Origin: Hoeflea_A sp040932035
GTDB taxonomy: Bacteria > Pseudomonadota > Alphaproteobacteria > Rhizobiales > Rhizobiaceae
DNA: 64,000 bases
NCBI RefSeq assembly: GCF_040932035.1
Contig: NZ_JBFRBB010000001.1
Coordinates: 496,001 to 560,000 of the forward strand
Reading direction: 5' to 3'
Positions within the stretch are counted from its first letter, which is position 1; every line of letters starts with the position of its first letter. The translations under genes and the position numbers were made by a program. Below, one piece after another: positions 7,496-17,037 of this stretch. Under the pieces are notes generated by a model that worked only from the letters and a program-made list of their open reading frames with translations, was not told the origin of the DNA and did no database searches.

Positions 7496-9583
7496 CTATT
7501 TCTTCAACGGTTCCAGTGCCTGGCCGGAATTTGCCAACTGCACGAGGGTGATGAATTCACCGCGATACCCATAGGGATCGTCACCCTTGCCGGACTGCGC
7601 CAGTGCAACGATATCGTCATAGGAGTAGGCGCCGGTGTAGCGGCCGCCGCGCAGGACCTGACCGAAGGCGGCGACGGATGCGGCGAACCGTGTGTCCTTC
7701 GAGGCCTGGCTGATTTCCGCCACCTCGGCGTCGGTGGTGATCGGCACCTCGATCAGCTCGCTTGTGTCGCTATCCGGCTGCTTGTAACGGATTTTCAGGA
7801 AACCATATTCGTTTCTCAGCTCCGCCGGTGCCGTATTTTCCGTCTTTTTGTAGCGCAGATCATCGACCAGACCGCCGCCGGAACCCGCAGGTGTCAATTC
7901 GTAAAGCGCAGTGACGCTGTGGCCAGCGCCGATATCGCCGGCATCGACCTTGTCGTTGTTGAAATCCTCACGGTTGAGCTGCCGCGTCTCATAGCCGATC
8001 AACCGGTATTCCTTGACGGTTTCAGGGTTGAACTCGAGCTGCAGCTTCACATCCTTGGCAATTGTGAAAAGCGTCGAGCCGGCCTCCGCGACCAGCGTCT
8101 TGCGGGCTTCGTTCAACGTATCGATATAGGCCGCATTGCCATTGCCGTTCTGGGCGAGCGTTTGCATCAGCTCGTCATTGTAATTGCCCTGACCGAAGCC
8201 GAGCACCGACAGGCTGATGCCAGTCTCGCGCTTGCGCTCGACGAAACTCTTGAGTTCCTCGGTATCGGTAATGCCGACATTGAAATCGCCGTCCGTCGCC
8301 AGGATCACGCGGTTGACGCCATCCTTGTCAAAGACGCTTTCGGCCAATTGATAGGCCTGGCGGATGCCTTCGGCGCCAGCGGTCGATCCGCCCGAACTCA
8401 ACTGGTCGAGCGCGGCCAGGATTTTCGCCTTCTCCGATATTCTGGTCGGCTCCAGCACGGTTCCGGCGCTGCCTGCATAGGCGACGATCGCGACCGTATC
8501 ATCCGGTTTCAAACCGGAAACGAGAAGTTTGAAGGCGTTGCGCAAGAGCGGCAGCTTGTCCGGCGCATTCATCGATCCTGACGTATCGATCAGGAACACC
8601 AGATTGGCGTTTGGAGCTTCCGCTTTCGGCAGGTCGTATCCCTTGATGCCGATGCGCAGCAATTTGGTCTCAGTGTTCCAGGGCGTCGGCATGATGGAAA
8701 GTTCTGCATTGAACGGTACCGCCCGGTCTGCGGGCACATCATAGGAGTAGTCGAAATAGTTGATCATCTCCTCGACCCGGACCGCGTCCTTTTGAGGAAG
8801 AACGCCGCGGTTCAGCTCGGAGCGGACAAATGCGTATGAGGCGGTGTCGACATCGACCGAGAAGGTGGAGACAGGCGCCTCGCTGACGAGTTTGACCGGG
8901 TTCGGCGTGATGTCCACAAATTTGTCCCGGCCCTGATCCTGGTAAATGTGCTGCGTTCTGTCATCGCCCGGTGCGACGCCGGCAAGACCATCGGATTCGC
9001 GTGCCCTGCCGGCAAGGACTCCCTGCGCGGGTGCAATACGGCTTTCGGCCTTGAATTTTGGTCGGGCGCCCACCGATTCCTGCAAGGTCAGTCGCGCCGG
9101 AGCCGATTGCAGAGCTTCGTTTTCCGCTGGTGCTGCTTCCGGCTGGACGAGTTTGGAAACTTCGGTGGCAATATCAGCCGATTGGCCGCTGACCGCATCG
9201 ACCAGGGACGTGGCGGCATCATCCTTCGCGGGCTTGTTCGCGACAGGTGTGACCCCCGGATCCGAAAATCTGTAGGGGCCTTGAAGAATCCCGATGTTGA
9301 AAGCAACAAATGCAAGCGCGGCAAGGCTCACGCCGCCGGCCAGCATGTGAGAGCGTTTAGGCAGTGCAATATTCATGATGCGTCTCCTTTTGAACGCGGC
9401 AAGCACCGAGCCACCGCTTTCCATAAGACGTTCACGAACGCTGTTTCCTTGGGCAGCGCCCTTTTCTTCCTGCTCGAACCGCGTCATTGCGGCTGCAATG
9501 GCGGCGCGGCGTGCGTCGCCTTTTGGCCGGATCGGCTCCTGCGCCGCAAAGGCTCGTTTCGCCCTTTCCAGTTCCTCGGTCAT
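7496..9583 (-). CDS. YfbK-type von Willebrand factor A protein with N-terminal membrane anchor
   Basis: Protein of 695 residues. Residues 1-75 are cytoplasmic and charged; one membrane segment follows at about 78-100 (LAGGVSLAALAFVAFNIGI). An N-terminal vWA-associated domain (VDVDTASYAFVRSELNRG...VRVEEMINYFDY) leads into the vWA domain with its MIDAS metal site DTSGSM near residue 334, and a C-terminal DUF3520-like part ends the protein, as in E. coli YfbK. It probably binds partners outside the inner membrane through a divalent metal. Its ATG overlaps the stop of the ECF sigma gene (ATGA), so the two are co-translated. A short cytoplasmic head behind a sigma factor is a common layout for anti-sigma factors; that role is inferred. 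Confidence 0.92.
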   Translation of the reverse strand: MTEELERAKRAFAAQEPIRPKGDARRAAIAAAMTRFEQEEKGAAQGNSVRERLMESGGSVLAAFKRRRIMNIALPKRSHMLAGGVSLAALAFVAFNIGILQGPYRFSDPGVTPVANKPAKDDAATSLVDAVSGQSADIATEVSKLVQPEAAPAENEALQSAPARLTLQESVGARPKFKAESRIAPAQGVLAGRARESDGLAGVAPGDDRTQHIYQDQGRDKFVDITPNPVKLVSEAPVSTFSVDVDTASYAFVRSELNRGVLPQKDAVRVEEMINYFDYSYDVPADRAVPFNAELSIMPTPWNTETKLLRIGIKGYDLPKAEAPNANLVFLIDTSGSMNAPDKLPLLRNAFKLLVSGLKPDDTVAIVAYAGSAGTVLEPTRISEKAKILAALDQLSSGGSTAGAEGIRQAYQLAESVFDKDGVNRVILATDGDFNVGITDTEELKSFVERKRETGISLSVLGFGQGNYNDELMQTLAQNGNGNAAYIDTLNEARKTLVAEAGSTLFTIAKDVKLQLEFNPETVKEYRLIGYETRQLNREDFNNDKVDAGDIGAGHSVTALYELTPAGSGGGLVDDLRYKKTENTAPAELRNEYGFLKIRYKQPDSDTSELIEVPITTDAEVAEISQASKDTRFAASVAAFGQVLRGGRYTGAYSYDDIVALAQSGKGDDPYGYRGEFITLVQLANSGQALEPLKK

Positions 9584-10125
9584 GCCTGCGCCTCTTCTGT
9601 TGCAAAGGCTTTCAATTGGTTCTTCAACTCGTGCATCCGCCAGGAGATGGTCGATTCTTTCACATCGAGTATTTCTGCTGCCTGTTTGTGGTTCATGCCT
9701 TCGGCAAGCACCAAAATGGCGGTTTCCCGCAGGGATTCCGCCAGCCGGTCCAGCGACTGATAGAGCCAGGCGATGTCGCCCGCCGACTCCGTCGCCTCTT
9801 CACGCGCAAGGTCCGACAATTCCGCGTAGGCCTGGTGGAGTTTTCCTGAAGCGGCTTTCTTCCGGTGCAGATCGCGCGCCGCGTTGACCGTGATCCTGTA
9901 GAGCCAGGTCTTGAACTGCGACTGGCCCCTATAGGAATGCAGCTTGGTGACAAGCGACGTGCAGACCTCCTGGGCGATGTCTTCGGCATCCTCGCGCAGA
10001 CCGCTATAGCGGAACGCAACGGCGTATATCGTGTCGTAATGACGCTCCAGCAGCGCCTGGAAGGAGGCCGCATCACCGCGCGCAGCGGATTTTGCCAGAT
10101 CTTGATCGCCGGTGTTCATGTACAT
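9580..10125 (-). CDS. ECF-type RNA polymerase sigma factor
   Basis: Sigma-70 family protein of about 181 residues. Region 2 is clear (FQALLERHYDTIYAVAFRY, EDAEDIAQEV, FKTWLYRITVNAARDLHRK) and region 4 has the helix-turn-helix (MNHKQAAEILDVKESTISWRMHELKNQL). There is no region 1 or 3, as expected for group 4 sigma factors. The open frame reaches a TTG at 10155; I use ATG 10125, with ATG 10119 equally possible. The gene is co-translated with the vWA protein downstream, which may control its activity. Confidence 0.93.
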   Translation of the reverse strand: MYMNTGDQDLAKSAARGDAASFQALLERHYDTIYAVAFRYSGLREDAEDIAQEVCTSLVTKLHSYRGQSQFKTWLYRITVNAARDLHRKKAASGKLHQAYAELSDLAREEATESAGDIAWLYQSLDRLAESLRETAILVLAEGMNHKQAAEILDVKESTISWRMHELKNQLKAFATEEAQA

Positions 10126-10379
10126 GTCAGTTTGTTTGACGCATGCCGGTGGCAATTCCTTGGAAAGAGATCGATTTTTTTTTCGCTAACGTTAATTCAG
10201 GCCGCTTCCGGGGCCGAATGCTGCTACCGGCGGATATTGATGCGGAAATGGGATTCCCGCCTGCTCTGGCCGGTCTTCCGGCGGAATTTTAGCCCTGCCG
10301 AAATGTGGAGCATTGACACTGCGTCGCACGGCAGCCATTTTCAGCCGCTCGGGCACGCCGGCGACCGAACGAGACAAAT

Positions 10380-11111
10380 ATGGAAATACGAAACGCAATG
10401 ACGACGCAGAAGGCGGAACGAACCTACAAAGCCGTTCTGTTTGACAAGGACGGAACGCTTTTTGCCTTTACCGAGACGTGGGCGACCTTTTGCGACCGCA
10501 TGTTCGATGCGCTGGTCGGCCCGGACGAACCCCGCAAGGATGCGCTTGCCGCCGCCTGTGGCTACGACCGCAAGGAGCGCCGCTTCATCACCGGTTCGCT
10601 GATCGTGAATGCAAGCGCTGAGGAGGTGAATGCCGCCTGGCTGGCGTTGCTTCCCGAAATCACGCTGTCCGAACTCGAGGCGGTCAATCGCGCAATATTG
10701 GCCGATCTTCCGCTCATGCCGACCTGTGACCTGCACCATGTAATGGGGACATTGCGGGCGCGCGGCTTCGTCCTCGGTGTTGCCACCAACGACTATGAAG
10801 CCGGCGCCTTAGGCCAGCTGAAACAAGCCGATGCTCTGACGCTGTTCGATTTCATTTGCGGATCCGACAGCGGCTATGGCAGCAAACCCGGCCCCGGTAT
10901 GATCCATGGGTTCTGTGACGAAATGGATATTACGCCGGACGAGCTGGTCTTTGTCGGAGACAGCAAGCACGATATGGATTGCGGCGCCAATGCCGGTGTC
11001 GGCTGCCGTATCGGTGTGCTGACAGGACCGGCAAACGCCGAAGACTTGCAGCCGCACGCCCACATTGTCCTTTCTTCGATAGGGGATCTGCCTGCCTATC
11101 TGGCGGGCTGA
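10380..11111 (+). CDS. HAD-superfamily phosphatase, phosphoglycolate phosphatase-like
   Basis: Soluble hydrolase of 243 residues. The four HAD motifs are in order: LFDKDGTLF (nucleophile and acid Asp), ATNDYE (motif II Thr), the Lys in GSKPGPGM, and VGDSKHDMDCGANAG (motif IV acids and glycine turn). A helical cap sits after motif I, as in subclass I phosphatases such as Gph. The true substrate is not predictable from sequence. It converges on the AEC transporter gene with a 15-bp gap; there is no evident operon partner upstream. Confidence 0.9.
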   Translation: MEIRNAMTTQKAERTYKAVLFDKDGTLFAFTETWATFCDRMFDALVGPDEPRKDALAAACGYDRKERRFITGSLIVNASAEEVNAAWLALLPEITLSELEAVNRAILADLPLMPTCDLHHVMGTLRARGFVLGVATNDYEAGALGQLKQADALTLFDFICGSDSGYGSKPGPGMIHGFCDEMDITPDELVFVGDSKHDMDCGANAGVGCRIGVLTGPANAEDLQPHAHIVLSSIGDLPAYLAG

Positions 11112-11126
11112 TGAAGGCGGCGTTAT

Positions 11127-12014
11127 TTAGATCAGGAAGGTGAGGACCAGCGGCAGAAGGACAATCGTCAGCAGCGTCGACACCATCACCATACCGGCAA
11201 CATCCGCCGCGTATTTCTCCTGATAGATCGAAATCCACAAATAGGTCGCTACCGACACCGGCGCGACGCATTGCAGAATGAAAACCCCGCGTTCTGTGCC
11301 GGTAAGGCCAAATACCTGAACGAGCACCATGGCGACGACAATCGCCATCGCCGCATGAAACAATGCCAGATACGTGCCGCGCAGGATCGAACCGACATTG
11401 AGTGTTGCGAGCGTATAGCCGAGCGTGATCAGCATCAGCGGTATGGCAAATCCGCCCAGCAGAGACATGGCCTCATTGACCATGCCCGGTAGTTTGGTGC
11501 CAGTCCCCATCAAATAAAGAGCGATAATGACCGCGTAGATAACCGGTTGGCTCACAAGGCTTTTGACACTCACTTCTCCGATCGGCAGCCACATCCCTAT
11601 GGTGAAGATGCCGACCAGCACCACAACGACAAATCCGAGCGCATAGGAAAGCCCCTGGTCGCCAAACGCCAAAAGACAGACCGGCAATCCGATATTGCCG
11701 ACATTGTTCATCATCATGGGTGATAGAAATGCCCGGTAGGGCAGGCGCACGATACGCAGGAATATGTAGCCGATGATGCCAAAAAGGGCGACAGCCACCG
11801 CCGCCGCGCCCATGAAATACATGAACGAGCCGAACGCTACGTGATGGCTGGAAAGATGCGAAATGATCAAGGTCGGATAGCCGACTTTCGAGACCAGCGA
11901 CCCGATGACCTTGGTGTCGAAAGGTGCTTTGGTCATCGCCAGCGTATAGCCGACAAGCGCGCAAATCAGAACCGGCCCGACGACATTGATCACATGCGAC
12001 AGCAGTTCTTCCAT
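11127..12014 (-). CDS. AEC-family (auxin efflux carrier-like) transporter
   Basis: Integral membrane protein of 295 residues with about ten hydrophobic segments. It follows the AEC family pattern: a start in VGPVLICALVGYTLA, then RLPYRAFLSPMMMNNVGNIGLPVCLLAFG with the conserved Asn/Gly-rich turn, and LLGGFAIPLMLITLGYTL in the second half. Members export or take up organic acids and similar small molecules. GGAGGG lies 4 bp upstream of the ATG at 12014. It seems monocistronic. Confidence 0.92.
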   Translation of the reverse strand: MEELLSHVINVVGPVLICALVGYTLAMTKAPFDTKVIGSLVSKVGYPTLIISHLSSHHVAFGSFMYFMGAAAVAVALFGIIGYIFLRIVRLPYRAFLSPMMMNNVGNIGLPVCLLAFGDQGLSYALGFVVVVLVGIFTIGMWLPIGEVSVKSLVSQPVIYAVIIALYLMGTGTKLPGMVNEAMSLLGGFAIPLMLITLGYTLATLNVGSILRGTYLALFHAAMAIVVAMVLVQVFGLTGTERGVFILQCVAPVSVATYLWISIYQEKYAADVAGMVMVSTLLTIVLLPLVLTFLI

Positions 12015-12167
12015 GCTTCCCTCCGATGCGTCCCCGGTAGACGTGCCCTGGACCCGGGCACGCGTTCAAGTTTTACATCGAAGCCGTGTGCTGTCACGTG
12101 GTTGTCGTGCCGGTGCGCGGCTTGCGCCGGCTTCATCAACAAAAAAGAGGTTTGCCCGCAAAACCCG

Positions 12168-14054
12168 CTATTCGGGAATGCCGTTTTCCCGCATCGCCGA
12201 CGCAAACGTCTCCCAGTCCTCCTCGTATTGAAAGGGCTGTGCATTTTTTAACGTCTCGATTGAGATGTCGGGCCAAAGTCGAAGAACCTCATCGGCGGTG
12301 CTCTTTGCGTCAGGAGATTGGCCCGCTTGTACGTAGGCAAACAGGAGATTGACGAGCGCCCAGGCGCGCCGGCGATCATTCTCGGAATTTTCGGCCCCAT
12401 CCTTCGCCCATTTGATCGCCTCCTCATACTGGCCATTGAATGTGTAGTTCCGGGACAGAAAATTGGCGTACCAGCTCGGATAGATCGGATTGTGCGCAAT
12501 GGCACTTTTCAGCAGTTGGATCGACCGGTCGTAGCTGCGGTCAAATGAAGCCACCCATCCGGCCGTTGCCAGAATATTGGCATTGTTGGGGCTGGTTTCG
12601 GCGGCGGTGAACGCAAGAGAAAGTGCTGAATCAAAATCTCCAGCCATTTGTTCGATATAGGCTTGGGTTATCTGCACCTCGGCCTTGTCTGCCACGCTCA
12701 TATCGCCGTCCAGCAGCGCCGCCTCTTGCAGGATTTCGGCGGCGGTCTGCAGTGACGCGTCCGCGTCGTCGCTATATCCCCACTGGGCATCGAACGTGTG
12801 GGTTCGCGCTTCAAGCAGCATCGCGTGATAGTATTCGGGATCGAGCTTTCGGACATTCTGCAGCATTCGTCTGGTCTCGATCATTGAGGCTTTTGTGTAA
12901 TTGCGGAATTCTGTCTCGGCATTGAGAAGCCCAAGGTAAGCGTCAACGTTTTGGGTACCGTGGCCTCTGACTGCCGCCCTGTGCCCTTCCGTCAGGGCGA
13001 CCTGGAGCGATACCAGGACGTTGAGCGTGATTTCATCCTGCACAGCGAAAACATCGTCCTGACTGCGATCGTAACGCTCCGTCCACACGGTTTCGCCGGT
13101 CTTTGTGTCGGACAGCTCGGCTATAACCCTGATATTGTCGTTGCTGATTTGCACCGATCCCACGAGAACGTAACGAACCCCGAATTCACGCCCGACTTCT
13201 CGTGTTCCTGCGAACTGTTGCGCAAATGAGAAAGCCGAGCTGCTTGATATGACAAAAAGCTGGGGAACCTGGGCCAGCGCCGAAATGATCGATGCGGTAA
13301 TGCCATGGGCAAACATCGCGCCTTTGGTGTCCGTCGACAGGTTTTCAAAAGGCATTACAGCGATGGTCGGTTTTTGTGTCGCTGATGGTCCGATTGACTC
13401 GGATGGGCGCTGGCCGGTCTGAATGTAATAAAACGACGTAACTGCAGCCAATATCACCAGCGCCGATATAAGGGCGCCGATAACAGCCGAGCGGCGGCTT
13501 AGCTGGGTCGGTTTTGCGCTTGCCGCCACCGCGGCTCCCGCTTTTGCGTCAAGCTTGATCTCGTGTGGCGAGACAGAGTCCGGGACAATCATCAATGGCC
13601 GTAAGTCAATTGGCTCTGCGGTAAGGTCAAGCTCCGTGGAAATCAGGTCAAGTACGTGGCCGGAAATCGAGACCCGGCCGGGCTCAGTGAGTTCGGACAA
13701 GCCTGAAGCGATCGTTTCCGCCTCATCGGCATCCACGGTACCGCTCTTCGCCTGGACTGTCTCGATGCCGACCCGGTAGACAATCTGCCGGTCTGCCCGA
13801 ATATCCTTGTTGTGGTCCCGCATGGAAAGTTGAACGGCAATCGCAAACAGCACGGCTTTTCTTGCATCGGGAAATTCCACCACGGTGCGTTCATCCGCAA
13901 TGTCCAATATCCGGCCGCCGAACTCAGCGAGCTTTGGGCGGATCAGGTCTTTGTCCAAATCGTCCATCGCTGCCTTTGTTCGCGCCGGCTCGACACGAAT
14001 CAAACGGGAGTATCCGACGACGATTGCGGATAATATGGTTCGGTTGCGACTCAT
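12168..14054 (-). CDS. Degenerate class III cyclase domain - membrane segment - TolB-like domain - TPR protein
   Basis: Protein of 628 residues of the alphaproteobacterial cyclase-TolB-TPR type. Residues 1-150 resemble a class III cyclase, but the first metal motif reads SAIVVGYSRLI where active relatives have AADVVGYSRLM, so the key Asp is Ile, and the second motif is ADERTVVEF in place of a GDG-type turn. It is probably inactive as a cyclase. A membrane segment (AVIGALISALVILAAVTSFYYI) lies at about 190-210. A TolB-like N-domain (TIAVMPFENLSTDTKGAMFAHG) covers about 228-350, then TPR repeats to the end. It is transcribed divergently from the kinase-TolB-TPR gene, with which it shares the C-terminal architecture. 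A scaffold or signal-sensing role is inferred. Confidence 0.87.
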   Translation of the reverse strand: MSRNRTILSAIVVGYSRLIRVEPARTKAAMDDLDKDLIRPKLAEFGGRILDIADERTVVEFPDARKAVLFAIAVQLSMRDHNKDIRADRQIVYRVGIETVQAKSGTVDADEAETIASGLSELTEPGRVSISGHVLDLISTELDLTAEPIDLRPLMIVPDSVSPHEIKLDAKAGAAVAASAKPTQLSRRSAVIGALISALVILAAVTSFYYIQTGQRPSESIGPSATQKPTIAVMPFENLSTDTKGAMFAHGITASIISALAQVPQLFVISSSSAFSFAQQFAGTREVGREFGVRYVLVGSVQISNDNIRVIAELSDTKTGETVWTERYDRSQDDVFAVQDEITLNVLVSLQVALTEGHRAAVRGHGTQNVDAYLGLLNAETEFRNYTKASMIETRRMLQNVRKLDPEYYHAMLLEARTHTFDAQWGYSDDADASLQTAAEILQEAALLDGDMSVADKAEVQITQAYIEQMAGDFDSALSLAFTAAETSPNNANILATAGWVASFDRSYDRSIQLLKSAIAHNPIYPSWYANFLSRNYTFNGQYEEAIKWAKDGAENSENDRRRAWALVNLLFAYVQAGQSPDAKSTADEVLRLWPDISIETLKNAQPFQYEEDWETFASAMRENGIPE

Positions 14055-14271
14055 ACAGGACCGTGTGCGGTTGGGAACCTTTTGCTGTTACTGTTGTATT
14101 CGAAAAGCCTTTAGACACAAACAGGCAGAGCCCTCAAGGTCCTGCTGGTGCGAACAGGCCTTGCTTCTTGTTTAAGAACCGGTTCGCCCGTACCATTGCT
14201 CACCTTGGAGATATTGCAACTGGTGCCAAAACGGGCGCAATTGCAGTGTTGATAGGTCATTACAAATGTGA

Positions 14272-16791
14272 ATGAGGGTTGGCGCAGCACACATGCAGTC
14301 GAACAACCAATCTGCTATTCCGTGGCCGGAAGATTACGCGGCACTTGAACAGACGCTGCTCAAGGAACTTGGCGGCGACAGCAGGATTTACATTCATCGC
14401 ACGATCAGTGAGGGAAAATCGGGCGCCCGCGTGATGGTCGCAGACGTTACCAGCGACAGGTTTACCGGGCAGGCGATATTGAAACTGGACCGTGCTGTCG
14501 GCTCCAGGCGCGCCGAGGCGCTGGAGCACGAACGGCACAAACATGCAATTGAGATGGCGCCTGAATACGCCGAAGCTTATTTGCCGAAACTGGTTTGCGC
14601 GGTAAGGCACCAGGATGAAGTCGCCGCACTGACGACCATCGCGGCGCGCGGGTTGGAATACGCCGTGTCCTGGGCCGCATGTCCCTACGGTCCCCAGCTC
14701 GATACTGCTGTCCGCCTGTCTGACGATCTGCTCGAACGCTGGAACGCCAAATACAATCTGGATCCCGATATGCTTATGCCTCAGGATCTTCTCAACAGCT
14801 GGCTGGACTATCGCACTGATCCCGGGCGCGGGGGCCGCATTCACGATTTTATCAGCGCGAATTGCGCCATTCCGCCTGAAACGCCGGCTTTCACCTATGA
14901 CGGCGAATGGTTTCCAAACCCACTGGCGTTTGCGCTGCGCCTGATTCAATTGCCTGAATCGGCCCGTTTGCGGGCCGTCAGGGGCAATCAGCATGGCGAC
15001 CTGCACGGCAAGAATGTTCTGGTTACCAAACAATTCGAGGCTGACCCGCACTACTACCTCATTGACTTGGATTTCTACCGTGATGACGGTTTTCTTTTTT
15101 ACGACCACGGAATTTTTGAACTCGACTATCTGCTGACCTCGCGCGAGAGAATCAGTCCACAGCACTGGAAGACGCTTCTCGGCAACCTTAAGCGCGTTGC
15201 GCCAAAGGAGCGCGATGCCGGGTTGCAGGGTGAAGACATAGGTATATTGCAACTGGTCCATCAGTTTCGGGACAGGCCCAGGCAGTGGGTTGACCGGCAT
15301 GAACCGAACCGACTGTCATTTCTGGAAAGTCAGTATCTGCTGGCCCGCCTTACCGCCGGTCTGGCGATTTCCCATCAGCGCCGCGATAACCTGTCCCGCG
15401 CCATGGCTTTTCTCTATGCGGCTGACAATCTGAAAGACTATCTGGCGCTGCATGAGTTCGAATGGCCAAAGCACGGCCCTGAATTTGGACTGGACGCGCT
15501 TTACCGCACTGATGCTTCCGCATCCTCCGCTACTCATCAGCCGCAAGGCTCCACAAGTCAGACAATGCCTGATCAGCCGGATTTGGGGCGGCCGCCAAAG
15601 CGGGCAATCGCTGTCCTCCCATTCGTCGGTCTGCCTGACCAATCAGAGCGGGATCGCATAACAGACAGCTTGTCGGATGGAATCATCGCCGAGTTGTCGA
15701 GGATCGACTGGTTTACGACCATTGGACGTACGTCGACACAGGCATATCGCGATGCCGATCCGGATCCCGTGCGCGTCGGCAGGGAATTGAACGCCCAATA
15801 TCTCGTCATGGGAACGGTGCGGGAAAAGGGCGATGAATTCCAGACCGCCGTGCGTCTGGTGGATACGAGTTCCGGGGAAGACGTCTGGTCTGACAGGTAT
15901 CCCTTAAAACCGGATATCGAAGACATCTTCACGGCCGAAGACAAGATCGCCCACACGATTGCTTCCCAAATCGATATTGAACTGGCCCAGAACGAGTGGG
16001 CGCGTGCCTTGCGCAAACGGCCTGAGAACCTGGACAGCTGGGACATGTTCATGAGAGCCCGCTGGCATTTTTTCCAGTACACGCGCGAAGATGACGAGAT
16101 CGCGCGGCAGATGTGCCTGGATGCAATGAAAGAGGCGCCGAATTATTCTGCACCCTATGCTCTTCTTGCCCAGCTCAAAAACCGGTCCGTCTTTTTCGGG
16201 TGGACCGAGGGGAGCCCCGAAGGATTTGCCGAAGCGCTCCAATATGGCCGGAAGGCGGTCAAGTTGGATCCTGGAAGCAGTTTTGCCCACGAGTCGCTGA
16301 CACATGCCTACATGTTTTCGGGCAGAACCAACGTGGCCATCAGGGAGGCGGAGACGGCAATCTCTCTCAATCCGTGCTCAGGAGGTGCGCATCAGGCTCT
16401 CGCCGTCGCTCTGCTGTGGGCGGGCAAACCAGCAGAGGCGCTGCCGGTCATCGATATCTCGCTGCGTCTTAGTCCCTTTGGTCAGTCTCTGGTTTACAAG
16501 CTGGCCATCAAGTCGGCAGCACTTCTTCTCCTCGGACGATTGCAGAAATCTGAAGAACTTGCTCGTCAGGCAATGGATACCGGACATGGTCAGGTGATAG
16601 GACACGTGACACTGGCCTTGACCTTGAACAGGCAAGGCCGTTTGGAGGAGGCGCGCGAAGCCGTGAGGCAGGCCTCCCAAAAACGACCGGACATGAAAAT
16701 AGGCATTATTCAAAAAATGGCGTCCGGAATGAACCCGGAACTCAAGGACGCGCTCGTCAAAAGGCTGACCATTCTGGGAATGCCCGAGTGA
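14272..16791 (+). CDS. Kinase-like domain fused to TolB-like domain and TPR repeats
   Basis: Protein of up to 839 residues (start at 14272, or 14293 as second choice). The N-terminal ~330 residues have kinase/phosphotransferase features: a glycine-containing loop GKSGARV near residue 48, AILKLD with the ATP-binding Lys near 71, a catalytic loop HGDLHGKN at about 241-248 and the metal motif DLDFY near 265. The key catalytic residues all appear present. Residues about 445-560 form a TolB-like domain (AIAVLPFVGL, then SDGIIAELSRI) and about 590-830 hold TPR repeats (SSFAHESLTHAYMFSG and similar). I know this combination of parts only separately. No signal peptide or membrane helix is obvious. 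The kinase-like region recalls domains next to STAND conflict proteins, which a profile search could test. Confidence 0.82.
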   Translation: MRVGAAHMQSNNQSAIPWPEDYAALEQTLLKELGGDSRIYIHRTISEGKSGARVMVADVTSDRFTGQAILKLDRAVGSRRAEALEHERHKHAIEMAPEYAEAYLPKLVCAVRHQDEVAALTTIAARGLEYAVSWAACPYGPQLDTAVRLSDDLLERWNAKYNLDPDMLMPQDLLNSWLDYRTDPGRGGRIHDFISANCAIPPETPAFTYDGEWFPNPLAFALRLIQLPESARLRAVRGNQHGDLHGKNVLVTKQFEADPHYYLIDLDFYRDDGFLFYDHGIFELDYLLTSRERISPQHWKTLLGNLKRVAPKERDAGLQGEDIGILQLVHQFRDRPRQWVDRHEPNRLSFLESQYLLARLTAGLAISHQRRDNLSRAMAFLYAADNLKDYLALHEFEWPKHGPEFGLDALYRTDASASSATHQPQGSTSQTMPDQPDLGRPPKRAIAVLPFVGLPDQSERDRITDSLSDGIIAELSRIDWFTTIGRTSTQAYRDADPDPVRVGRELNAQYLVMGTVREKGDEFQTAVRLVDTSSGEDVWSDRYPLKPDIEDIFTAEDKIAHTIASQIDIELAQNEWARALRKRPENLDSWDMFMRARWHFFQYTREDDEIARQMCLDAMKEAPNYSAPYALLAQLKNRSVFFGWTEGSPEGFAEALQYGRKAVKLDPGSSFAHESLTHAYMFSGRTNVAIREAETAISLNPCSGGAHQALAVALLWAGKPAEALPVIDISLRLSPFGQSLVYKLAIKSAALLLLGRLQKSEELARQAMDTGHGQVIGHVTLALTLNRQGRLEEAREAVRQASQKRPDMKIGIIQKMASGMNPELKDALVKRLTILGMPE

Positions 16792-16804
16792 TTGCGGAAG
16801 CCCG

Positions 16805-16819
16805 TTAACTCCCCGTTAA
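16805..16819. promoter_or_regulatory. CtrA-type box (TTAA-N7-TTAA)
   Basis: Exact match to the CtrA half-site spacing used across the Alphaproteobacteria: TTAA, seven bases (CTCCCCG), TTAA. It lies 325 bp upstream of the DUF805-like gene and is repeated at 17023. Binding is inferred from consensus only. Confidence 0.5.
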
Positions 16820-17022
16820 GGCCGTCCGGTAACTCAGCAACGGTCAACTACGCCCGGCATTGATGTTGCGGAGTACACTTGCCGCCTTGCGGCAACGACA
16901 CGCAAATGCCTGCATAGTCGGCGGAATCCCTGAATTCGGCTCCTGATTTGAGGTCTCAGTCCACCGGTTCAACCGCCAAATGAACCGAAATTCTGATCCG
17001 CTCGCGCAATCTCGGGCGGCAA

Positions 17023-17037
17023 TTAATTCCCCGTTAA
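17023..17037. promoter_or_regulatory. CtrA-type box (TTAA-N7-TTAA), proximal
   Basis: Second TTAA-N7-TTAA match, spacer TTCCCCG, ending 106 bp before the ATG at 17144. Its flanks resemble those of the distal box, so the pair looks like a duplicated control element of the downstream gene. Confidence 0.5.
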
